The translations under genes and the position numbers were made by a program. DNA of 64,000 nt from Haloprofundus salilacus (GTDB lineage: Archaea; Halobacteriota; Halobacteria; Halobacteriales; Haloferacaceae): positions 424,584 to 488,583 of the forward strand of contig NZ_CP083724.1 of assembly GCF_020150815.1 (NCBI RefSeq). Reading direction: 5' to 3'. Every line of letters begins with the position of its first letter. Position 1 is the stretch's first letter. Below are positions 45,322-54,847 of this stretch, one piece after another. The notes beneath the pieces are model-generated. The model saw only the letters and a list, made by a program, of their open reading frames with translations. It was not told where the DNA came from and made no database searches.

Positions 45322-45498
45322 ACCCCGTATCGCACCACTGACTCAGTCGTCCCTATCGCTCGTTAGGATTGGTGTTTCTGTCCTTGATGGAAACGCTCGC
45401 TTCGACGGTCATCACACGATGACTTGTTTCGAACTGTCCTCGGTTACCGTAAAAAACAGTTCGTACTCGCGTATTCAGAACGCCGCCAAAAAGAGTGT

Positions 45499-46548
45499 TT
45501 AGTCGCTTACGATGCGCTGTTTGCGTGCATCTTCGACAAGGCGTTGTGCGTCAACGTGCCGTTCGTTTCGGGCCGCTTCGTAGGCTGCCTCAGTCAACGC
45601 AATGACCTGAAGTCCCTGCTCACCGGGGACTTCCACATCTGCACCCGTTTCGACAGATGCCTGAAAGGCCGAGAGCTTGCGCTCCATCAGGATCTTGAAG
45701 TCGTCGCCTTCCCCCTTGACAGAGATCTCGGCCGAGTGTGGTTCGCCGTCCTGTTCGTGGACCGTGAGCGAACCAGCGCTGTACTCAATGTGACCTTCTG
45801 TTCCCCAGATGAAAAGTCCTTCCTCGAACAGCGTTCCGTCGCCAGAGACACCGATTGATGCGGTGACGGGGCGGCCGTTTTCGGATTCGAGCATCGCGGA
45901 GACACTGGAGGTAATGTCGACGTCGTATCCCCAATTGTCGATGACAGCTGTTACCGTTCGGGGCTTGCTGTCGGTCAGCCAGAGGACGGCGTCGAGCAGG
46001 TGCGAACCGGAGTCGTAGAGTTGGCCACCACCAGACATCTCGGGATTACCGCGCCACCCTTCGGTCGCCGCCAGCCACGGCTGCGAGAGGTAGGCAGTGA
46101 TCGAGCGGATGTCGCCGATCCGGCCGGCGTCGATCAGTCGCTTGACCTCGCGGAAGCCGGGGTGGAAGTGACGCTGGTATCCAACCTGCAGGACGAGATC
46201 GCGCTGTTCCGCTTCGTCAACGAGTCGCGTTGCGTCCTCGATGCCGACGGTCAGCGGCTTCTCGACGTGGACGTGCAGACCGTACTCGAAACAGGTCAGT
46301 ACGTGCTCTGTGTGAAGCGCGTGTGGTGTGGTGATCGCCGCTGCGTCGGCGCCGTCACCGTGTTTGGCTAACGCTGTCTCGATCGATTCGTAGGCAGGGG
46401 CGCCGAACTCCTCACTGAATCGTTCACGCGGCTCGTCTGCGATGTCTGCGCCGGCGACAACCTCGAACTCCTCCAGGGAGCCGAGACAATCGAGCGTCGC
46501 GTACCCGAGACCACCCAGTCCGATTGCAATAATTCGTGTCGGCATCAT
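45499..46548 (-). CDS. Gfo/Idh/MocA family oxidoreductase (copy 5)
   Basis: The protein (349 aa) has IIAIGLGGLGYATLDCL, TTPHALHTEH, the catalytic HVEKPLTVG near residue 97 and GGGQLYDSGSHLLDAVLWLTD. It is a close relative of copies 3 and 4. It is divergent from the first ThuA-like gene (46644), a pairing that recalls ThuB (dehydrogenase) and ThuA in trehalose/ketodisaccharide utilisation. Tandem ATGs at 46548 and 46545 are both possible starts. Confidence 0.9.
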   Translation of the reverse strand: MMPTRIIAIGLGGLGYATLDCLGSLEEFEVVAGADIADEPRERFSEEFGAPAYESIETALAKHGDGADAAAITTPHALHTEHVLTCFEYGLHVHVEKPLTVGIEDATRLVDEAEQRDLVLQVGYQRHFHPGFREVKRLIDAGRIGDIRSITAYLSQPWLAATEGWRGNPEMSGGGQLYDSGSHLLDAVLWLTDSKPRTVTAVIDNWGYDVDITSSVSAMLESENGRPVTASIGVSGDGTLFEEGLFIWGTEGHIEYSAGSLTVHEQDGEPHSAEISVKGEGDDFKILMERKLSAFQASVETGADVEVPGEQGLQVIALTEAAYEAARNERHVDAQRLVEDARKQRIVSD

Positions 46549-46643
46549 CTGATTCGGTGGATACCCTTTCTAATAAACCTATATAATCGTGTCAGTTGAT
46601 TATAACAGAGGGTTCAAGTCACCAGACGGAAAATTAAGCGAGT

Positions 46644-47309
46644 ATGTCCGAAGACAGTGTCAATGCACTCGTTTGGTCAGAAGGCACAGAACCCGAAGAC
46701 ATCTACCCCGACGGCATCCGCACCGCCATCGCCGCCGCCCTCGACAACGCAGGAATCCAGACGAAGACCCGTTCAATCGAGGATGACCAGCAGGGTGTAA
46801 GCGAGGCCGACCTCGAGTGGGCGGATGTGATCCTCTGGTGGGGACACCTACAGCACGACGACGTGACTGACGAGACGGTCGACCGGATCGAGGACGCGGT
46901 CCGAGAGGACGGTGTCGGCTTCATCTCCCTGCATTCCTCGCATTACGCGCGTCCGTTCAAGCGCCTGGTCGGCGCGTCGGGCGACCTCGGCGAGTATCGC
47001 TTCGATGACGACGAATCCGAGTTCATCGAAGTGGCTGCCCCCGACCATCCGATTGCAGATGGTGTCGACGACTTCACGATTCCCGAGGCGGAGATGTTCG
47101 GTGACCCCTTCGATGTTCCTGAACCAGAGACAGTCGTGTTTCGCAGCACGTACTCCAATGGACCGGAGAAGATGCGTTCGGGTATCACTTTCCAGTTCGA
47201 CGAGGGACGAGGCTTCTACCTGCGCCCGGGCCACGAGGAGTTCGAGATCTACTACGACGACGCTATCCAGCGGATTTTGGTCAACGCGACCAAGTGGGCT
47301 GCCCAGTAA
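46644..47309 (+). CDS. ThuA-like domain protein (copy 1)
   Basis: The protein (221 aa) has the ThuA / class I glutamine-amidotransferase-like fold: LVWSEGTEPEDIYPDGI, DVILWWGHLQHDDV, GFISLHSSHYARPFKRL and the terminal GRGFYLRPGHEEFEIYYDDAIQRIL. ThuA is tied genetically to catabolism of trehalose and related (keto-)disaccharides, but its reaction is not firmly established. It is divergent from Gfo/Idh/MocA copy 5, and its own paralogue lies 190 nt downstream on the other strand. Confidence 0.88.
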   Translation: MSEDSVNALVWSEGTEPEDIYPDGIRTAIAAALDNAGIQTKTRSIEDDQQGVSEADLEWADVILWWGHLQHDDVTDETVDRIEDAVREDGVGFISLHSSHYARPFKRLVGASGDLGEYRFDDDESEFIEVAAPDHPIADGVDDFTIPEAEMFGDPFDVPEPETVVFRSTYSNGPEKMRSGITFQFDEGRGFYLRPGHEEFEIYYDDAIQRILVNATKWAAQ

Positions 47310-47497
47310 TCCCGTTCTGTTCACGGTCGTTTTTCGCCCCAAGACTGCCCTCGCCATCGTTCACGATGGATAGCAGTTGAAAATCGACCTCTGGTACCGG
47401 AAGCGGCGTCGATCTTCTAGTGTTCGTTGTAACTAATTCCCAGCTCAATTGTACGTCGTTGTGCTGTCGATTCCGTTCCGAATCACGATCAACACGA

Positions 47498-48247
47498 TCA
47501 GTGGACTGTTCGGTCGTCGTCGATGTCGATGTCCTCGATGGGTTCGTGATTGCCGCGGTAGATTTCTGGGCCGTCTTCGTTCGGTGCGGCCCACTCGACA
47601 GCGTTGGCGAGTACTTGCTGGATCTCTTCTTGGTGGTAGACCGGGTACGTCTCGTGGCCTGGGCGGAAGTAGAAGACCCGTCCTTCACCACGGCTGTAGC
47701 AACAGCCGGAGCGGAACACCTCTCCACCTTCAAACCAGGAGTTGAAAACGAGCGTCTCCGGAGCAGGGATATCGAAGTGCTCGCCGTACATCTCCGCCTC
47801 GGGGACTTCGAAGGACTCGGGGAGTCCGTCAGTGATCGGATGCGACGGATCGGTCACCCACAGTCGCTCGGTCTCCGCTGCCTCGCGCCACTTGAGCCCA
47901 CAACCCGTGCCCATCAGTTTTCGGAAGATCTTCGACATGTGGGCGGAGTGGAGCACGAGCAGCCCCATCCCATCGAGCACGTGTTCCTGTACCCGCTCAA
48001 CGACCTCTTCGTTCACCTCGTCGTGGGCGGCGTGACCCCACCACGTCAGCACGTCCGTCGCTTCGAGGACTTCCTCTGAGAGCCCGTGCTGGGGCCCATC
48101 GTCGAGCGTAGCCGTCTCGACGTTGTGACCGGCGTCTTCGAGGGCATCGGCGATGACGGCATGGATGCCATCAGGATAGACTTCGGCGACTGCATCATTC
48201 TCTCGCTCATGTCGGAACTCGTTCCAGACGGTGACTCGTCGTCCCAT
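47498..48247 (-). CDS. ThuA-like domain protein (copy 2)
   Basis: The protein (249 aa from ATG 48247) aligns along its length with copy 1: [54 protein letters not shown] and [15 protein letters not shown]. It also has an acidic C-terminal tail. The two copies are convergent and clearly related by an old duplication. The frame opens 27 nt earlier, but homology begins at 48247. Function as for copy 1. Confidence 0.88.
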   Translation of the reverse strand: MGRRVTVWNEFRHERENDAVAEVYPDGIHAVIADALEDAGHNVETATLDDGPQHGLSEEVLEATDVLTWWGHAAHDEVNEEVVERVQEHVLDGMGLLVLHSAHMSKIFRKLMGTGCGLKWREAAETERLWVTDPSHPITDGLPESFEVPEAEMYGEHFDIPAPETLVFNSWFEGGEVFRSGCCYSRGEGRVFYFRPGHETYPVYHQEEIQQVLANAVEWAAPNEDGPEIYRGNHEPIEDIDIDDDRTVH

Positions 48248-48329
48248 ACGAGGTCGGTCGCTCACGGGGCTCAAAAATCCACCGTCTCGACCGCTCGACT
48301 CGGTTCGAAATCGACAACAGGCGTAAGCG

Positions 48330-48791
48330 TTAACTGATAGTGCTGACGGTCACGTAGCCGTCGAAGTTCAGGATGACCGCCTGCGCCGTGTCTCCGAAGA
48401 TAGCTTTGCCCGCAGGCGATCGGCGACGACCGTGGAGGAAGACGTGATCGCAGTTGTGTTCTTCAGCGATCTCGAGGATTCCGTCCGCTCGCTCGCCGTC
48501 CTCGATGACCGCACCGAGTGGCTCGAACGAGACACTTCGGCCGGTCAGGGCCTTCTTGGCGATGTTGTCCGCTCGCGTTTCGGCGTACCCTTTGGACGTC
48601 TGGTTTTCGTATGAGGTATGTTCCTCGTTAGCGATCGTATTGAGTATACCCTGGTCGTTCTCCCATTCTTCCTCTGTGATCAGCATTAGTGTCAGTAGTT
48701 CGGCGTCCGCGCCAGCAGCGTACTGGGCCGCCTCGCCAAGCATTGCTTCGTCACTGTCCTCACCGTTGAGCACTACAAGTGCACGATCCAT
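48330..48791 (-). CDS. Universal stress protein (UspA fold)
   Basis: The protein (153 aa) has the Usp fold with the ATP-binding signature near the C-terminus ([22 protein letters not shown]-2x-G-9x-G(S/T)-like, slightly modified). The opening [22 protein letters not shown] is the usual first strand/helix. Usp proteins are stress-related nucleotide-binding regulators. It has no obvious link to sugar catabolism. Confidence 0.9.
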   Translation of the reverse strand: MDRALVVLNGEDSDEAMLGEAAQYAAGADAELLTLMLITEEEWENDQGILNTIANEEHTSYENQTSKGYAETRADNIAKKALTGRSVSFEPLGAVIEDGERADGILEIAEEHNCDHVFLHGRRRSPAGKAIFGDTAQAVILNFDGYVTVSTIS

Positions 48792-48822
48792 GCCCGGGGA
48801 TTTTGTGGGAAGGGCTAAATAA

Positions 48823-49365
48823 CTACGTCTTCAGTTTGCGAATCAAAAGCGATAGCAGGAGCCGCAATGACATGTTAGGCCACGCCTTCGCGGCGCGACC
48901 GATCGAGGAGACCTTGCGGAACCACTTGGCGGCGATGGCCTTCTTGAGCAATTCAGCGAGGAACCCGTCGAAGGTGTCGACGGGGACGGAGACGCCCATG
49001 TACGTCACGTCGTGGGCGACGGCGTCGTCATCGATCGAGACAACCGTACATGTCGTCGGAGGTCCACGTGTCCAGTTGACGGCCCTCGTTGGCTCGTACG
49101 ACGTTCACTCCGGCGACCTCGGGAGCCTGCCAGGCGGCCTGTGCGGTCGGCGGCGCGGGGTACTTTTCGAGGCAATGTCACCGACTGGGATCGTGACTTT
49201 GTGCTGGACGCTCGGGTCACGGATGCACCGATGGGACTCGTGGAGGACGAGGTGGTAGTCCCGAGATCCACGTAATGTCGGTGCTGCCGTTGGACTGTGC
49301 TCGAGGCTCGTGGTCGCACCTGCGCCGGCATACTCAGCGCTGAGGACGACAACGTTGTCCGTCAT
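48823..49365 (-). pseudogene. NDH-2 (type II NADH dehydrogenase-like) remnant with internal deletion
   Basis: The reverse strand from 49365 opens with an FAD-binding start (MTDNVVVLSAEYAGAGATTSL) and the haloarchaeal NDH-2 block DYHLVLHESHRCIRDPSVQ. After IPVGDIASK it jumps to C-terminal NDH-2 text in another frame (PPTAQAAWQAPEVAGVNVVRANEGRQLDTW). A further shift gives SIDDDAVAHDVTYMGVSVPVDTF and AKWFRKVSSIGRAAKAWP to the stop at 48823. About 200 central residues, including the NADH site, are missing, and at least two shifts remain. The Rossmann GxGxxG is also altered. Clearly dead. Confidence 0.82.
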
Positions 49366-49452
49366 ACAGCCTACCCCTGCGAATGGGAGGTACGAAGCCT
49401 TTGATATCGCTTCAGTCATGAGCGACTGCACGACACGTACCGCAAGCCGAAC

Positions 49453-49459
49453 GTTTAAT
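49453..49459 (+). promoter_or_regulatory. TATA box for the GH4 gene
   Basis: GTTTAAT lies about 25-31 nt upstream of ATG 49484, supporting that start although the frame is open much further upstream. Confidence 0.45.
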
Positions 49460-49483
49460 CACAGGGTCGTCGGTATTGATGAC

Positions 49484-50863
49484 ATGCCCAAGATCTCTTT
49501 TATCGGAGCTGGGAGTATCGTCTTCGCGCGAAACCTGATGGGCGATATCCTCTCGTTCCCTGAATTGCAGGGTTCGACAATCTCGCTGATGGACATCGAT
49601 CAGGACCGCCTCGACCGGACAGCCGCGGCAGCCGACGCGATGCTCGAACATAACGACGTGAAGGCCACCATCGAGACGACCACCGATCGCATTGAGGCCC
49701 TCGACGGCGCCGACTATGTGCTGAATACAATCCACGTTGGCGGTCGCGAGCCTTTTGAGAACGAAATCGAGATCCCACGCTCTTATGGCGTCAATCAGGC
49801 CGTCGGGGATACGCTCGGCCCAGGCGGCATCTTCCGATTCCTGCGAACCTACCCGACAATGCTCGACATCGTCCGGGACATGGAGGACCACTGTCCCGGC
49901 GCACTCTTGCTGAACTACACGAACCCGATGGCGATGTTGTGCTGGGCGATCGACGAGGCCACCGAAATCGACGTGATCGGGCTTTGTCACAGCGTACAGC
50001 ACACTGCTGAGGCCATCGCGAAGTACGTCGACGTGCCCGCCGACGAATTGGAGTACTGGGTCGCCGGCATCAACCATATGGCGTGGTTCCTCGAAGCCGA
50101 ACATGACGGCGAGAGCGTTTATCCCGACCTCTACGAGGTCCTTGACGACGAGGAGACCTACAAATGCGACAACGTTCGTTTCGAGATCATGCGTCACTTC
50201 GACGCCTTTGTCACGGAGTCGAGCAACCACATGTCCGAGTACGTCCCGTACTTCCGGACCGAAGAGGAGACCATCGAGGCGTTCACGGTTGAGGATGATT
50301 TTGAGGACTACTTCGTCGAGTGGATGCCCACCGGCCAATACTTCAAGCACTGGTGTTCGTATCAGGCCGACGCCGCCGAGATGAGTTCCGACGACATTGA
50401 CCCCGAGATCGAGCGCTCCGAGGAGTACGGCTCGCGGATCATCCACTCGATTGAAACCGGCGAGCGCCGTCGGATGAACATCAACGTTCGCAACACGGAC
50501 GGCCTGATCACGAACCTCGCAAACGACGCCTGCGTCGAGGTTCCCTGTCTCGTTGACGGCCGCGGCGTACGGCCCTGCTCGGTCGGGAAGCTCCCACCAC
50601 AGTTGGCCGCGCTCGACCGCTCGAACGTCGATGTCCAGCGCCTCGCCGTTGAGGCGGCTATTGAGGGGAATCAGGCCAAGCTTCGGCAGGCCGTCAAGCT
50701 CGATCCGCTGAGCGGGGCCGCCTGCACACTCTCGGAGATCGACGCGATGGTCGACGACCTTCTCAAAGCCAATGCTGAGTACCTCCCCGATGCGATCGTC
50801 GAGGGAGACGCTTCGCACTCCGCACAAGCGCCGTCGGCAACGAATTCGACCAACGACGACTGA
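49484..50863 (+). CDS. GH4 family NAD-dependent alpha-glycosidase
   Basis: The protein (459 aa) belongs to GH4, which uses NAD+ and a divalent metal to break glycosidic bonds through transient oxidation at C3 and elimination. The NAD-binding start is ISFIGAGSIVFARNLMGDI. Metal and substrate motifs include NYTNPMAMLCWAID, GLCHSVQHTAEAI (Cys/His) and GINHMAWFLE. It is most like the alpha-galactosidase/alpha-glucosidase (MelA/AglA) branch. ATG 49484 is chosen from the family start and the TATA box. The neighbouring exporter (51052) is separated by 188 nt. Confidence 0.92.
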   Translation: MPKISFIGAGSIVFARNLMGDILSFPELQGSTISLMDIDQDRLDRTAAAADAMLEHNDVKATIETTTDRIEALDGADYVLNTIHVGGREPFENEIEIPRSYGVNQAVGDTLGPGGIFRFLRTYPTMLDIVRDMEDHCPGALLLNYTNPMAMLCWAIDEATEIDVIGLCHSVQHTAEAIAKYVDVPADELEYWVAGINHMAWFLEAEHDGESVYPDLYEVLDDEETYKCDNVRFEIMRHFDAFVTESSNHMSEYVPYFRTEEETIEAFTVEDDFEDYFVEWMPTGQYFKHWCSYQADAAEMSSDDIDPEIERSEEYGSRIIHSIETGERRRMNINVRNTDGLITNLANDACVEVPCLVDGRGVRPCSVGKLPPQLAALDRSNVDVQRLAVEAAIEGNQAKLRQAVKLDPLSGAACTLSEIDAMVDDLLKANAEYLPDAIVEGDASHSAQAPSATNSTNDD

Positions 50864-51051
50864 CAGCCCCGCAGATGTGCGAGCTCCGGCGCTGATTCGA
50901 GATCGGGAAGCCACGTTCCAAGGCCCAAGTAGGCGATTTTTCGAGCGGGCGCGTGTTATCTCATTAAGAGGTCTGGGGTGCTCCTTCTATCCGCTATCAA
51001 CTCGGTGGATGAGAATTCCTATATATGCGACTGTGTTAGATAGTTTCTGAC

Positions 51052-52977
51052 GTGCCTAACGACGAGTCTCCCAATAACTTCGAGATGAGCAAAGCGGTAG
51101 TCACCAGACCACTGTGGCGTATCCTCCGCACATTTGGAAAGGAACATCGGCCCTGGCTGGGTGCCGGCCTGACGACCGGTCTGGTCCAGCGGCTCGTCTC
51201 CTTGCTCCCGCCGTTCATCCTCGGTATCGCAATCGACGCAGTGCTGTACCAGACGATCCCGTTCGACGTGCCGGTAATCCCGAACGCGTGGGTCCCGGCG
51301 ACACGGCTCGAGCAGTTGTACTTCGCTATCGCACTCATCGCAGGCAGTTTCGTCATCAGCAGCACCCTCTCGACCGTGCGAATGCTGTCGATGGACTACT
51401 ACAGCCACCGGCTGATGCACGAGGTCCGAACCGCGACCTATGACACGCTCCAGGACCTTGACCCGGTCTTCTTCGAGAATCATGAGCGGGGAGACTTGCT
51501 CTCGGTACTCAACAACGATATATCCAATTTCGAAATATTCTTCGACGATGCACTCACGCAGACCGTCCGCATCTTGACGGTTGTGATCGGCGTGACACTC
51601 ATCTTGCTGTACGAGAACGCACAGTTGGCGGCGGTAACGCTCGTGTCGGTGCCGCTGCTGTTAGTCGCCACAATGGTGTACATGCGCCTGATCGAACCGG
51701 TCTTCGACGCGATCCGCGATAGTGTTGGGAAGCTGAACACACGGCTGGAGAACAATCTCGGGGGGATGACGCTAATCAAGACGAAGGTGACGGAGGGCTA
51801 CGAATCCGACCGCGTTGACGCCGCCTCCTGGCAGTACTTCTCGACCAACTGGGACCGAATCAAACTCGGAACTGTCTACCATCCCGGGAGCAGCCTCATC
51901 ACCGACCTCTCCTTCGTGGTCACGCTGCTGGTTGGCGGGTACTGGATCGTCGTCGGACCGCCGCTCTTTTTCACCGGTGGACTCACCGTTGGGACGCTCG
52001 TGACCTTCCTGTTCCTGAGCCAGCGTTTCACTGGCCCACTCAAGCAGATCACGACGATCATCGAGCGCTATGAGAACGCCCGCGCCTCGGGTAAGCGCGT
52101 TTTCGCCCTGTTGGACATGGAGCCCTCGATCACCGACGATCCCGAGGCGACGACCCTCTCTGCTGTCGATGGCCACGTTGAGTATGACCACGTCACTTTC
52201 AGCTACGAGGGCCGCGGTACGAACGACGGTTCGGCGGAGAGCGACGAAGCGTCCGCGCCGGTCATCTACGACATCTCGTTCGAGGCTGAACCCGGCGAGA
52301 GCGTCGCGCTCGTGGGACCGACCGGGGCTGGCAAGTCGACGGCGATGAAGCTCCTTCCGCGCTTGTACGACGCCGACGGTGGGACGATCCGGCTTGACGG
52401 CCGTGACGTGCAGACAGTCCGTCTCCGAGACCTCCGTGAACACATTGGCTACGTCGATCAGGAGGATTTCCTCTTCTCGGGGACGATCGCCGAGAACATC
52501 CGTTACGGATCCTTCGACGCGGGCCGCGAAGACGTGATCGAGGCCGCCAAGGCGGCGCAGATTCACCAGTTCGTCACCAACCTCACCGACGGCTACGAGA
52601 CGCCGGTCGGCGAGGAGGGGGTCAAGCTCTCGGGCGGCCAGCGCCAGCGACTCAGCATCGCCCGCGCGGTGTTGCAGGACCCCGACCTTCTCATCTTCGA
52701 CGAGGCGACCAGCGACGTGGACATCGAGACGGAGATGCTCATCCAGCGCGGCCTTGAGGAGATCACCGCCAACCGGACCACTTTCTACATCGCCCATCGC
52801 CTCTCGACGATAAAGGCTGCCGACACAATCCTCGTACTGGAAGACGGTGAGATCGTCGAGCGCGGCAGCCACAAGGAACTGCTCGCAGCCGACGGGCTGT
52901 ACGCGAATCTCTGGCGCGTGCAGGCTGGCAACGTCGACGACTTGCCCGAGTCGTTCCTCCGGACAATCTCCGAGTGA
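51052..52977 (+). CDS. ABC exporter, fused membrane and ATPase domains (ABCB/MsbA type)
   Basis: The protein (641 aa) has six membrane helices (about residues 35-330) followed by an ATPase with Walker A GPTGAGKSTAMKL, signature LSGGQRQRLSIARAVLQ and Walker B LLIFDEATSDVD, then the switch His (YIAHRLSTIKAAD). It is a half-transporter working as a homodimer. The substrate could be a lipid, drug or glycoconjugate; nothing in the sequence decides. The start is GTG 51052; ATG 51085 is an alternative. Confidence 0.9.
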   Translation: MPNDESPNNFEMSKAVVTRPLWRILRTFGKEHRPWLGAGLTTGLVQRLVSLLPPFILGIAIDAVLYQTIPFDVPVIPNAWVPATRLEQLYFAIALIAGSFVISSTLSTVRMLSMDYYSHRLMHEVRTATYDTLQDLDPVFFENHERGDLLSVLNNDISNFEIFFDDALTQTVRILTVVIGVTLILLYENAQLAAVTLVSVPLLLVATMVYMRLIEPVFDAIRDSVGKLNTRLENNLGGMTLIKTKVTEGYESDRVDAASWQYFSTNWDRIKLGTVYHPGSSLITDLSFVVTLLVGGYWIVVGPPLFFTGGLTVGTLVTFLFLSQRFTGPLKQITTIIERYENARASGKRVFALLDMEPSITDDPEATTLSAVDGHVEYDHVTFSYEGRGTNDGSAESDEASAPVIYDISFEAEPGESVALVGPTGAGKSTAMKLLPRLYDADGGTIRLDGRDVQTVRLRDLREHIGYVDQEDFLFSGTIAENIRYGSFDAGREDVIEAAKAAQIHQFVTNLTDGYETPVGEEGVKLSGGQRQRLSIARAVLQDPDLLIFDEATSDVDIETEMLIQRGLEEITANRTTFYIAHRLSTIKAADTILVLEDGEIVERGSHKELLAADGLYANLWRVQAGNVDDLPESFLRTISE

Positions 52978-53047
52978 GCGGGCAGTCAGATCAGCAGCCG
53001 ACTGCAGCAGTCGGTGGACGATCGGGCTGCGGTACGATCCTGTCTTG

Positions 53048-54753
53048 TCACTGCCGCTCGAACGCAGCGGGCTGCTCATTGATCTCTCGGATCCGCTCAG
53101 GGTCGAACTTCGGCTCGCGGTCGTACGTGTACAGGCCGTTCGTCTCCTGCTCGATGTCGTACAATTGTGTGTAGCACAGCGCCCACATGTCCTCGTTGTC
53201 CAGCAGCGTGTTGGTGAGCCCGCGGTAGCGCTCGAAGAACTCGGCCTCGTCCGCCGGGCGGTCGCCGTAGCCCCAGCCGTCCTCGACGTCGGGGTTCCAC
53301 CAGATGCCGCCGTACTCGCTAACGTAGCTCAGGGTCTCCCAGGTTGTCTTGTCGTGAGCGCTGGGCTCGACCGGCCCATCAGTCTCGCCGTAGGTCTCAC
53401 GGAACGCCTCGGGGTTCTGCTCGTAGTCGTGTGCGTCGACGAGGTCAGTTTCGACGTGATACCAGCCGCTTGTGTCGATGACGGGCCGGGTGGGATCAAG
53501 GGCCTTCGTCGTGCGGTACAGCGTTCGCACGAAGTCCTCGTGAGTGTCAGGTGCGGTCTCGTTGAGCGGCGTCCATCCCACTAACGACGGGTGATTGTAG
53601 TCGCGTTCGACAACTTCGAGCCACTCCTGCAGGAAGGGGCCAAGCACCGCGGGATTGCTGTGAGTCAGCCCCCAGTTCGGTCCCTCGTTCCAGACGAGAT
53701 AGCCGAGATGGTCGGCGTGATAGAGGTAGCGCGGTTCGAACACCTTCTCGTGGAGGCGCGCGCCGTCGAACCCCATCTCCTTGCTGATCTCGATATCCTC
53801 GATTAGCGCCTCGTCGGTGGGCGCGGTGTAGAGGCCATCGGGGTAGTACCCCTGATCGAGGACAAGGCGCTGGAAGCGCGGTTCGCCGTTGAGGTAGACA
53901 CAGTGTTCGCCGAGCCTCACCGAGCGCAGTCCGAAGTAGCTCTGGACTGCGTCAACCGTCGCACCGTCGTTGAGCACCGCGAGTTCGATGTCGTACAGGT
54001 TCGGCTCCTTAGGCGACCACCAGTGTGTCTCGGCCAGTTCGAGCGTAAACACAGCGAAGCGACCGTCTGTCTGGACAGTGGTCACACCGACCGACCGATC
54101 ACCGTACGTGACTTCGGCACGGACTTCGCCGTCAAGCAGTGCGCCGGCAAGTTTCACTTCGGCATGTACAGCGTCGTTCTCGGGGTCCGGTTCGAACTGG
54201 AGGTTCTGGACGTAGGTCTCGGGTACCGGTTCGAGCCAGACCGTCTGCCAGATGCCGGTGACGCGGGTGTACAATGGCCCGTGTGAGTCGTACTGCTGGC
54301 TCTGCTTGCCACTGGGCTGGACGGACGAGCGCGTGTCGTCTTCGGCACAGACCGTAACGACATTTGACCCCGGCGTCACAGCGTCACTGATGTCCAGGCT
54401 GAACGGCGTGTATCCGCCCCGATGGGTGCCGACTGACTCGTTGTTTACCCATACCTCTGCCTCGTAGTCAACCGCACCGAAGTGCAACAGGAGGTGGCCG
54501 TCGAGCCATTCCTCGGGCACATCGATCTCACAGCGGTACACCACACCGCGTCCATGAAGTCGGTGTGGCCGATACCCGACAGTTCACTTTCGGGAGCGAA
54601 GGGAACGGTGATCTCGTCTGCAAGTCTGTCAGCATCGGGGAGCCCGCGGGCGCGACCGCTCGCACCGTGATCGATCTCGAACGCCCACTGCCCGTTCAAA
54701 TTGCGCCACTGCTCTCGTCGAAGTTGGGGCCGCGGATATTCCTGCCGCGGCAC
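53048..54753 (-). pseudogene. GH2 beta-glycosidase interrupted by a 2-bp frameshift
   Basis: The reverse strand encodes a GH2 enzyme in two frames. The N-terminal part (RQEYPRPQLRREQWRNLNGQW, to GIGHTDFMDAVW) ends at about 54540. The rest resumes in another frame (YRCEIDVPEEWLDGHLLLHFGAVDYEAEVWVNN) and runs to 53048. Removing one TG from GTGTGGTGTACC near 54539-54546 restores AVWYRCEI. Catalytic residues are intact: acid/base Glu in GWTPLNETAPD and nucleophile Glu in VSEYGGIWW. The lesion may therefore be very recent, a programmed event or a sequencing slip. The start is uncertain: GTG 54753 begins at the conserved region; ATG 54819 is in frame upstream. Confidence 0.82.
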
Positions 54754-54847
54754 GCGCTCGTCTTTCACACTCCATCTGTATCCCTGTGGTACATCAAACC
54801 ACACGAAAAGCCGAATCATTTACGTGCTGTCGATCGTTCGTAGTCGC

